A DNA stretch of 64,000 bases, from positions 18,395,454 through 18,459,453 of the forward strand of contig CM119264.1 of assembly GCA_051294375.1 (NCBI GenBank), read 5' to 3'. Below are positions 54,401 through 64,000 of the stretch, one piece after another. The DNA is from Paraspadella gotoi (lineage: Eukaryota; Chaetognatha). The position numbers and the translations under genes are program-made. The notes beneath the pieces were generated by a model. The model ran no database searches. It saw only the letters and a list, made by a program, of their open reading frames with translations, and was not told the DNA's origin. Positions within the stretch are counted from its first letter, which is position 1. Each line of letters starts with the position of its first letter.

Positions 54401-55400
54401 CTTTCCGCCTCTTTTCTTCAATTTAGTCTCTTGGCAACGACGTCGTTTAATGTAATCCGACTTTGGTTGTAAGCCATTTTATCCGTTTTTGTTGCTTTAC
54501 TCGTCAAGAACGTGCTATCTACTGTCTGCAACTATAAAAATCAAAATTTCAATAAAAAAAAATCAGAAAACCACACCTGGTTTACTTTTTCAAAAAAGAA
54601 AAATTGAGCTTTTAAATTTTTTTTTATTTCACACTCTGCGCGGAAACGTTTTCCTTCCTCCTTCAGGACAACCACCGAGTCTGAAACGATTTATTTTGTC
54701 GTGTTTTGTCGTTGTTGTCGTTGTCGCTCGAATCGTTGTTTCTGTTTGCGTCTCCCAGTCTTTTTCGTCGCCCGATCATCCCTTCGTCTTTCTCTCTCGC
54801 CCCCCCCCCAAAAAAAGGAGGCAAAAAAGGGGGAAAAAAACAGCAAATCTCATTAGGCAGACAATCTCGTTGGCGGCTCGCGGTCTCACGTCTCCGTCCC
54901 TTAGCGCTCCTGACTTCCTCGGCTTGTTTAACTTTGCTTCCGATTGCCATGCCTCTCGCTCTCTCTCTCGCTGTTTAACGCCTCTCCTAAAAATGCTTTA
55001 TTTCCTCGTCTCCGTTGCTTTTTATCCGCGCTTGACTCGTTTTATTTTTCTTTTATTTAGATATATCGAGGGTGTAAAATATTTTAACCGTGACACAATT
55101 TAATTTTTTTGTTCGATTTTGATTCTTCGAATTTTTGATGCCTTTTGTTGTTTTTTCTCACATCACTATTTTTTTTTATTCTTTCGTAGTAAGATTTCCG
55201 TTCCTTATTTTATAACGGCTTAATTCCTTCCACAATAGTTATATAAATTATACGTATCATTTTCACCTTAATTATGAAGTTTTACTCTTTTCTTCTTCCA
55301 ATCATATATTTCCAGTATTTTATTTGCCATTAGAACTCATTTACGAATAATTTATCGATTTCTCCGATGCCCTTTTTATTATCGTAATCATTAAATGCTA

Positions 55401-55482
55401 TGAAATTGGTACAACAAATATTAAAATTATCTATTCATTTAATAAATAATAGCTATCTTCGATAATGACATAGCAGGTCCAA
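55401..55482 (-). repeat. Interspersed repeat copy 3 (left arm)
   Basis: On the minus strand: gacctgctatgtcattatc, gatagctattatttattaaa, ttgttgtaccaatttcata. The central part (ggcct to aggggca) present in the copies at 7.0 and 25.7 kb is missing. Confidence 0.65.
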
Positions 55483-55935
55483 GTTTTCGTCCTCAAATTC
55501 GACCACTTAGTGTCTCATATCTGAGACGCACAAAACGTTAAGAAAACTCATCATTCCAGTCACAGAGTCGGAAGCGTCGTTGTTGCAAGAATGAATTGGC
55601 AATGCGTCATTCCTCGATAATTTGATCTTTTCAGTTATCACCATATCAACATCGTTGGAGGATGAATTCACTATTACGCTAGCTCATTAAGCTGTGATGG
55701 CCGATGAAAACGTTTGTTTTGCTCTTTTACGTCTCTTGGTTTATCAATAGTAATTCATTAGCGAACTCGTTCGCAGACATAGTCAATTGGTCATTTGCTA
55801 TTATTCTTTTCGTATATTTTGACGTTTTACTTTCCTCTTGTGTGTTTTTTTTTATTGTTGTTTTCCTTTTAATACATTCCGTTTTCATCTTTTTTTGTTT
55901 CTTATCAAATATGGCTTGTATCATTATCTTTTTTC

Positions 55936-56013
55936 TTTCTTTTTTTTTCTCTTTCTTTTTTTCTTTCTTTCTTTCTTTCTTTCTTTTCTTTCTTTCTTTC
56001 TTTCTTTTCTTTA
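55936..56013. repeat. (TTTC)n array
   Basis: Tetranucleotide repeat with interruptions; the arm partner at 62.94 kb is longer. Confidence 0.9.
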
Positions 56014-56821
56014 TGTCTGTCTATCTGTCTGTCAGTCAGTCTGTCTGTCTTTTTCTCATTTTCTTTCGCTCTTCCCTTACTTCCAATCTTGGTCCAGATC
56101 CTCCTTTTTTCTTCTTTGGCCTTCTTGTTTCCTTCAATCGCCAAGGGAGTCATTTACACCTTGTCCTCTTCTTTAATTTCCTCTTCCTTTCTCTAACCTT
56201 TCCTTTTTTTCTCTCTTTTGTATTTTTTTAAAAATTCCTATATTTCATTGTTTTTTCCTCTCATGCTAATAATCTTTTCTTTCATCTCTTATTAGTTACG
56301 CCGCGAGTATTCGTGGAGCAACCCTTTTGGTCGGTCGATCGCATGGGATTCAAATGACCAAGAATTGAAATTGGTATCATTAATATATATACCTCTCATT
56401 TCATGTGGTTTGTTTACAAACGGCGCCACTTATAGGCGTGCAGATTTCTTTTATTTTCTGTTTTACGTTAGTGACTGTAAAAAAGTTTTAACTGGTTAGA
56501 ATAGATCAGAGTATGTCAGGCTTTTTCAAATTGGATTTGCGTCGCGAGGCAAGCTTCTCTAATTATCCAGACTCCAGATTTGTTAGCTTAAATCTGATCT
56601 GATCGTCTTTGCTAATTGATTCCTGCGACTTCCATGTTTACCGCGATAATTATGGTAAGGACTAATTAGGAAAAAACAAAAAAAAAATAAACAAACAAGT
56701 TGATCTTTAATATATCTTTATTGAGAAACCTTTTTATAAAACCATGCGAAGAGCAGCTGTGTGTTTACTGTTCATATATTATAGAAGAAGAAGCGATTCT
56801 TAATAAGAATAAGTGAACGAG

Positions 56822-56825
<4 letters not shown>

Positions 56826-56857
<32 letters not shown>

Positions 56858-56871
56858 GAGAGGAGAGAGAT

Positions 56872-56918
<47 letters not shown>

Positions 56919-56920
56919 AA
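56826..56920. repeat. Interrupted (GA)n array
   Basis: Broken GA runs; the corresponding array in the other arm (61.99-62.13 kb) is pure CT and longer, showing independent change. Confidence 0.93.
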
Positions 56921-56944
56921 ACAAGAAAGCCTGTGGTTGTTGAG

Positions 56945-57045
56945 AAAAGGAGGCCCACTGGGTCCATCCTCTCGGTCTCCGGGTTCCATCTCCAGAAACT
57001 CAGTCGCATTGTAGTGAGCAATTTCCCTTTCCTGCTTCAATCTAT
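56945..57045 (-). other. Candidate exon-like segment in the left arm
   Basis: After TTTCCATAG the minus strand reads LKQEREIAHYNATEFLEMEP then GDREDGPSGPPFLNNHR. It is not low-complexity. No consensus donor follows and the family is not recognised. The partner in the right arm (61.86-61.97 kb) has single-base insertions that break the frame. Confidence 0.2.
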
Positions 57046-57341
57046 GGAAAGGAGGAAGGAGGGGAAAAGTGGTAGGAAAGGAGAAGAGAAGGTGGAGGAA
57101 CTGAAGCCTTCGATCCGAGGTGAGGAAACTGGAAAGGGATTTCGAATTCAATTAGCGTCGCCGTCGTCGACTTCGTCGTTGTCGCAGTTGTCGTCGTCGT
57201 GCACGGGATTGGGTGAGCAGAGATAACCAGTGCTTGCTTTTCTTTCTTTTTGCTTTTATCGTGGATCTGATTTTTTTCAATAATAATTTAACTCGATCTA
57301 GATGAATCATGTAATTACAATAAAATTGGTTTTCGGGTTTC

Positions 57342-57391
57342 TTCTCTCTCTCTCTTTCTCTTTTCTCTCTCTCTCTCTCTCTCTCCTTTCT

Positions 57392-57465
<74 letters not shown>
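57342..57465. repeat. Interrupted (CT)n array
   Basis: CT runs with TT and CC breaks; the partner array is at 61.45-61.55 kb. Confidence 0.95.
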
Positions 57466-57469
<4 letters not shown>

Positions 57470-58827
57470 TCCACCCCTCCTCCGTCCTCCTCCGGCTCCT
57501 TCCCTTTCCCCCGATGTTTCTCCAAATCAATTTTGATCAGGGAAATCGATTATTGGCTGCAACGAAGTTTGTGGCGCCAAATCTTTTCTCCCTCATCCTC
57601 GATAGACGACGACGAAGACGACGACGACGACGACGGCCCGATACTTTGTCGTCTCCTCTCCCCTCCTCCTCTTTCCTTTCACTTTTCGATTCCTCCTTTT
57701 CTTCTTTTCTTTTCAGCAGTTCTTTCCTCGGACTCGTCGCCTCCTCGCGGCAGCAGCGAACAGTGCACCTTTTATCATGATCGCAAGAGGCTGCCATTCC
57801 TGTAACCGTCTACATGTTTAATTTGTAATGGCAACTATTTTTTTTTCAATTTAAAATTAATAAACGAAATGTGTCAAAAAATCCCATTTTTTTTGTCTCG
57901 CTTTAATCGATGTCGAAACTTTTTTTCCATTCCCATTGACTAACACGGGCTTTCAGAACATATCTAATGGTTTAGCATATCTTTTTTATTCCAGAACTAC
58001 CCAAGTTTTCTTCCTCTCCTCATTCCTCTCCCTTAATTCTTAATTTTAACCGATTTCGTCGTTGAAGAATATACATTCATAAAACATTTCAAAATCCAAA
58101 TCTTCATCATCGTTTCTATTGTCGCATACCCTGATTCCAGTCACTCGCCCTTTTTCACTCTTGTTTCACTCTACTTTCACTTTAGAGTCGCTTAAACTTT
58201 TCAGACAGTTTCTGTATTTTTTTTCCCCGTTCGTTCCTTTCCTTTTCTTGCTCTCCTATCAGTTCCTAAATTCTCCCTTTTCTTTTTTTTCTATTATCCT
58301 CGAGTCCCTTCCTCGGTTCCGCCTCTCCCCCCCCCCACCTCCCTTCCATTGAAAAGATCGAGAGTTTTTCTTTTTCCCTTCTCGCGATGTTGATGTTTCT
58401 CTCCATTTCCGTTCTCCTTTGCTTCGCTTCCTTTTTTGACCTTTTTTAAATGTCCCCCAACCGATAGAAGAAAGTATCCAACTCAGTTTTTTCACCCATA
58501 ATTGTCTACAACGTTATTCACTCAGTCTTTCCAGACTGTATCCCTCTCTCTCTTTTCTTTTTTTTTTTTCAATTTCTCATTTTTTCATATGATTCTTTAC
58601 CTTCGACTCTTTTTCTTCTTTTTCCATTTTTTCACTTTCTTCTCTCGCTCTCCCCTATTTCTTCCTCCTTCCCTGCGGCCCCGATTTCTTCATATCTCTC
58701 ACAACATTTCTCTTTCGAGATAAACCAGTTTTTTTAAATTCTCTCTGCGTTTCTCCCTTCGGCCTCTGATTGATGATGTTTTTCCTCCGAACTGCGCATA
58801 AAATGATCGTTTCCAGAGTGTCGTTGG

Positions 58828-58832
58828 TCACA

Positions 58833-58867
<35 letters not shown>

Positions 58868-58868
58868 T
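58828..58868. repeat. (GTC)n repeat
   Basis: About thirteen gtc units; partner (ACG)n at about 59.99-60.04 kb. Confidence 0.93.
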
Positions 58869-59342
58869 CGCCTCGTCGTCGAAGAGCGAAAAAGCTGGAA
58901 AAGAAAATCTGTCGATGTTATCTTTAGTTTTGTTGATTTTCGACGCTGTTTATTTTTGTTGTAGCGACGAAGTGAAGGGCGAGAATTGCGTTGCGATTTT
59001 GAAGTTTAAAAATATCTTCTCCTTATCATCTTATCACTATTTCGTCGCCATCGAGCAGGAGCAACAGTTGCTGCGGATTGAAGGACTAGCGCTTGTAATG
59101 GTTCGAAACCCAAAGCTAAGTCAAAACAAAATAAAATGATTAAGATCGACATGCATCTCCGCAGACTATTTCTTAGAGAGCTATATATTTAAAAAATAGA
59201 AAATTATATATTAGCAAGTTTCTAATATGGACTCTATGAATATATAACATATTTTTGACTAAGTATAAAATTAATTTTAAAATTTTTTTTTTTACAATTA
59301 AAAAGTTGGTTCTAAATAAAACAAAACGAACACAATATAGTT

Positions 59343-59367
59343 NNNNNNNNNNNNNNNNNNNNNNNNN
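59343..59367. other. Assembly gap (25 N) at the palindrome centre
   Basis: Run of 25 N between the two inverted arms. Confidence 1.
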
Positions 59368-59368
59368 T

Positions 59369-59760
59369 TTGTTTTATTTAGACCAACTTTTTAATTGTAA
59401 AAAAAAAAATTAAAATTAAATTTTATACTTAGTCAAAAATATGTTATATATTCATAGAGTCCATATTAGAAAACTTGCTAATATATAATTTTCTATTTTT
59501 TAAATATATAGCTCTCCAAGAAATAGCTGCGGAGATGCATGGTCGATCTTAATCATTNNNNNNNNNNTAATTGTAAAAAAAAACTTTTAAAATTTAATTT
59601 ATACTTAGTCAAAAATATGTTATAAATTCATAGAGTCCATATTAGAAAACTTGCTAATATATAATTATCTATTTTTTAAATATATAGCTCTCTAAGAAAT
59701 AGTAGCTGCGGAGCTGCATAGTCGATCTTAATCATTTTATTTTGTTTTGACTTAGCTTTG
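59369..59760. repeat. Gap-spanning duplicate of the innermost arm sequence
   Basis: Two copies of about 190 bases (from taattgtaaaaaaaa to gtcgatcttaatcatt) flank the 10-N gap. The left arm has one copy. Differences between the copies are small (ctctccaag versus ctctctaag, agatgcatgg versus agctgcatag). Confidence 0.85.
59558..59567. other. Assembly gap (10 N) between two copies of the same 190 bases
   Basis: Ten N separate 59369-59557 from a second, slightly different copy at 59568-59760. Confidence 1.
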
Positions 59761-60004
59761 GGTTTCGAACCATTACAAGCGCTAGTCCTTCAATCCGCAG
59801 CAACTGTTGCTCCTGCTCGATGGCGACGAAATAGTGATAATATGATAAGGAGAAGATATTTTTTAAACTTCAAAATCACAACGCAATTCTCGCCCTTCAC
59901 TTCGTCGCTACAACAAAAATAAACAGGGTCGAAAATCAACAAAACTAAAGATAACATCGACAGATTTTCTTTTCCAGCTTTTTCGCTCTTCGACGACGAG
60001 GCGA

Positions 60005-60036
<32 letters not shown>

Positions 60037-61445
60037 TGTGACCAACGACGACTCTGGAAACGATCATTTTATGCGCAGTTCGGAGGAAAAACATCATCAA
60101 TCAGAGGCCGAAGGGAGAAACGCAGAGAGAATTTAAAAAACTGGTTTATCTCGAAAGAGAAATGTTGTGAGAGATATGAAGAAATCGGGGCCGCAGGGAA
60201 GGAGGAAGAAATAGGGGAGAGCGAGAGAAGAAAGTGAAAAAATGGAAAAAGAAGAAAAAGAGTCGAAGGTAAGAATCATATGAAAAAATGAGAAATTGAA
60301 AAAAAAAAAAGAAAAGAGAGAGAGGGATACAGTCTGGGAAAGACTGAGTGAATAACGTTGTAGACAATTATGGGTGAAAAACTGAGTTGGATACTTTCTT
60401 CTATCGGTTGGGGGACATTTAAAAAAGGTCAAAAAAGGAAAGCGAAGCAAAGGAGAACGGAAATGGAGAGAAACATCAACATCGCGAGAAGGGAAAAAGA
60501 AAAACTCTCGATCTTTTCAATGGAAGGGAGGTGGGGGGGGGAGAGGCGGAACCGAGGAAGGGACTCGAGGATAATAGAAAAAAAAGAAAAGGGAGAATTT
60601 AGGAACTGATACAGGAGAGCGAGAAAAGGAAAGGAACGAACGGGGAAAAAAAAAATACTGAAACTGTCTGAAAAGTTTAAGCGACTCTAAAGTGAAAGTA
60701 GAGTGAAACAAGAGTGAAAAAGGCGGAGTGACTGGATATCAGGGTATGCGACAATAGAAACGATGATGAAGACTTTGGATTTGAGAATGTTATGAATGTA
60801 TATTCTTCAACGACGAAATCGGTTAAAATTAAGAATTAAGGGAGAGGAATGAGGAGAGGAAGAAAACTTGGGTAGTTCTGGAATAAAAAGATATGCTAAA
60901 CAATAGATATGTTCTGAAAGCCCTTGTTAGTCAATGGGAATGGAAAAAAAAGTTTCGACATCGATTAAAGCGAGACAAAAAATGGGATGTTTTGACACTT
61001 CCGTTTATTAATTTTAAATTGAAAAAAAAAATAGTTGCCATTACAAATTAAACATGTAGACGGTTGACAGGAATGGCAGCGATCATGATAAAAGGTGCAC
61101 TGTTCGCTGCTCGCGAGGAGGCGACGAGTCGAGGAAAGAAGCTGCTGAAAAGAAAAGAAGAAAAGGAGGAATCGAAAAGTGAAAAGGAAAGAGGAGGAGG
61201 GAGAGAGGAGACGACAAAGTATCGGCGCCGTCGTCGTCGTCGTCGTCTTCGTCGTCGTCTATCGAGGATGAGGGAGAAAAGATTTGGCGCCACAAACTTC
61301 GTTGCAGCCAATAATCGATTTCCCTGATCAAAATTGATTTGGAGAAACATCGGGGGAAAGGAGAAAGAGCCGGGAGTAGACGGAGGAGACGGAGGAGACG
61401 GAGGAGCCGGAAGGAGCCGGAGGAGACGGAGGAGGGGTGGAGGGT

Positions 61446-61454
61446 AGGAGAGAG

Positions 61455-61545
<91 letters not shown>
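61446..61545. repeat. Interrupted (GA)n array
   Basis: Right-arm partner of 57.34-57.46 kb, different length. Confidence 0.95.
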
Positions 61546-61547
<2 letters not shown>

Positions 61548-61988
61548 AAAAGAGAAAAGAGAAGAAACCCGCAAAACCAATTTATTGTAATTACATGATT
61601 CATCTAGATCGAGTTAAATTATTATTGAAAAAAATCAGATCCACGATAAAAGCAAAAGAAAGAAAAGCAAGCACTGGTTATCTCTGCTCACCCAATCCCG
61701 TGCACGACGACGACAACTGCGACAACGACGAAGTCGACGACGGCGACGCTAATTGGAATTCGAAATCCCTTTCCAGTTTCCTCACCTCGGATCGAAGGCT
61801 TCAGTTCCTCCACCTTCTCTTCTCCTTTCCTACCACTTTTCCTCCTTCCTCCCTTTCCATAGATTGAAGCAGGAAAAGGGAAATTGCTCACTACAATGCG
61901 ACTGAGTTTCTGGGAGATGGAACCCGGAGACCGAGAGGATGGAACCCAGTGGCGCCTCCTTTTCTCAACAACCACAGGCTTTCTTGTT

Positions 61989-62130
<142 letters not shown>

Positions 62131-62937
62131 CACTTATTCTTATTAAGAATCGCTTCTTCTTCTATAATATATGAACAGTAAACACACAGCTGCTCTTCGC
62201 ATGGTTTTATAAAAAGGTTTCTCAATAAAGATATATTAAAGATCAACTTGTTTGTTTTATTTTTTTTTGTTTTTTCCTAATTAGTCCTTACCATAATTAT
62301 CGCGGTAAACATGGAAGTCGCAGGAATCAATTAGCAAAGACGATCAGATCAGATTTAAGCTAACAAATCTGGAGTCTGGATAATTAGAGAAGCTTGCCTC
62401 GCGACGCAAATCCAATTTTGAAAAAGCCTGACATACTCTGATCTATTCTACCAGTTAAAACTTTTTTACAGTCACTAACGTAAAACAGAAAATAAAAGAA
62501 ATCTGCACGCCTATAAGTGGCGCCGTTTGTAAACAAACCACATGAAATGAGAGGTATATATATTAATGATACCAATTTCAATTCTTGGTCATTTGAATCC
62601 CATGCGATCGACCGACCAAAAGGGTTGCTCCACGAATACTCGCGGCGTAACTAATAAGAGATGAAAGAAAAGATTATTAGCATGAGAGGAAAAACAATGA
62701 AATATAGGAATTTTTAAAAAAATACAAAAGGAGAGAACAAAAAGGAAAGGTTAGAGAAAAGGAAGAGGAAATTAAAAGAAGAGGACAAGGTGTAAATGAC
62801 TCCCTTGGCGATTGAAGGAAACAAGAAGGCCAAAAGAAGAAAAAAGGAGGATCTGGACCAAGATTGGAAGTAAGGGAAGAGCGAAAGAAAATGAGAAAAA
62901 GACAGACAGACTGACTGACAGACAGATAGACAGACAT

Positions 62938-62938
62938 A

Positions 62939-63014
<76 letters not shown>

Positions 63015-63053
63015 AAAAAAGAAAAAAAGAAAAAAAGAAAGAAAGAAAGAAAG
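62938..63053. repeat. (AAAG)n array
   Basis: About 26 gaaa units with a few gaaaa variants; longer than its left-arm partner. Confidence 0.95.
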
Positions 63054-63511
63054 ATAATGATACAAGCCATATTTGATAAGGAAACAAAAAAAAGATGAAA
63101 ACGGAATGTATTAAAAGGAAAACAACAATAAAAAAAAACACACACAAGAGGAAAGTAAAACGTCAAAATATACGAAAAGAATAATAGCAAATGACCAATT
63201 GACTATGTCTGCGAACGAGTTCGCTAATGAATTACTATTGATATAAACCAAAGAGACGTAAAAGAGCAAAACAACCGTTTTCATCGGCCATCACAGCTTA
63301 ATGAGCTAGCGTAATAGTGAATTCATCCCTCCAACGACTGTTGATATGGTGATAACTGAAAAGATCAAATTATCGAGGAATGACGCCATTGCCAATTCAT
63401 TCTTGCAACAACGACGCTTCCGACTCTGTGACTGGAATGATGAGTTTTTCTTAACGTTTTGTGCGTCTCAGATATGAGACACTAAGTGGTCGAATTTGAG
63501 GACGAAAACTT

Positions 63512-63592
63512 GGACCTGCTATGTCATTATCGAAGATAGCTTATTTATTAAATGAATAGATAATTTTAATATTTGTTGTACCAATTTCATAG
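63512..63592 (+). repeat. Interspersed repeat copy 4 (right arm)
   Basis: Arm partner of the copy at 55.40 kb, same internal deletion. Confidence 0.65.
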
Positions 63593-64000
63593 CATTTAAT
63601 GATTACGATAATAAAAAGGGCATCGGAGAAATCGATAAATTATTCGTAAATGAGTTTCTAAATGGCAAAATAAAATACTGGAAAATATATGATTGGAAAG
63701 AAGAAAAGAGTAAAACTTCATAATTAAGGTGAAAATGATACGTATAATTTATATACTATTGTGGAAGGAATTAAGCCGTTATAAAATAAGGAACGGAAAT
63801 CTTACTACGAAAGATAAAAAAAAATTAGTGATGTGAGAAAAAACAACAAAAGGCATCAAAAATTCGAAGAATCAAAATCGAACAAAAAATTAAATTGTGT
63901 CACGGTTAAAATATTTTACACCCTCGGATATATCTAAATAAAAGAAAAATAAAAACGAGTCAAGCGCGGATAAAAAGCAACGGAGACGAGGAAATAAAGC

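Larger units (their letters stand above)
54994..59327. repeat. Left arm of a very large inverted repeat
   Basis: Matches 59369-64000 in reverse complement along its whole length by eye, with many small indels and different microsatellite lengths. Base 54994 pairs with 64000, the window end, so the true arm is longer in the right copy at least. No recognised gene. It holds (CTTT)n at 55.94-56.01, (GA)n at 56.83-56.92, (CT)n at 57.34-57.46, (GAC)n at 57.61 and (GTC)n at 58.83 kb. Confidence 0.93.

Noticed and set aside
55704-56231. Hydrophobic 175-codon frame in the left arm and its partner at 62677-63147
   Set aside because: Phe/Leu/Ser-rich translation of T-rich and (TTTC)n DNA; the two arm copies do not conserve the frame.
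59090-59120. tRNA gene suggested by ggttcgaaaccc (also near 41.79 kb)
   Set aside because: A B-box-like string is present, but no T-stem pairing, anticodon arm or acceptor stem can be drawn around it.

Overview
This is a window of animal nuclear DNA, seen from spliced genes with short GT-AG introns, non-LTR retrotransposon debris and very heavy microsatellite loading. (GA/CT)n arrays, (ACG/CGT)n tracts and AT-rich intergenic DNA dominate. A crustacean or other arthropod fits this texture, but that is inference and not shown by any single feature. Most long open frames in the window are translations of (GA)n, (CT)n or (ACG)n repeats (RERERE, SLSLSL, DDDD) and are not genes.

Layout. 1-5.4 kb: no recognised gene; holds a GA-rich higher-order tandem repeat. 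5.46-10.15 kb, minus strand: a complete ten-exon anoctamin (TMEM16) gene of about 1018 residues with all six calcium-site residues and one GC-AG intron. 10.2-15.5 kb: intergenic, with LINE 3' tails and microsatellites. 15.5-15.9 kb and 27.7-28.1 kb, minus strand: four well-delimited exons with matching phase, which may form one unidentified acidic-protein gene whose 11.8 kb intron would contain other genes. 18.95-19.35 kb, plus strand: two unidentified spliced exons. 19.9-26.18 kb, plus strand: an LRRC51 homologue, the last four exons firm and the N-terminal exon uncertain. 30.5 kb plus and 31.1 kb minus: weak single-exon candidates. 33-41.6 kb: repeats, including a perfect 43-bp-stem hairpin at 35.8 kb. 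41.6-43.3 kb, minus strand: a decayed LINE reverse transcriptase. 43.3-51.6 kb: simple repeats, nothing coding recognised with confidence. 51.65-53.80 kb, plus strand: an intronless, broken ABCC/MRP transporter copy, probably a processed pseudogene. 54.2-54.4 kb: a CpG-dense promoter-like block. 54.99-64.0 kb: two inverted arms of more than 4.3 kb each meeting at an N gap near 59.35 kb, either a large palindrome or an assembly artefact joining two haplotypes.

The anoctamin (membrane lipid scramblase or channel) and LRRC51 (a small leucine-rich-repeat protein) are conserved animal genes with no evident joint pathway. I see no bacterial-type operon, CRISPR, rRNA or convincing tRNA. I found no convincing undescribed biological system. 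The items most worth checking are the possible nested gene around LRRC51, the 35.8 kb hairpin, the large palindrome and the GA-rich higher-order repeat.
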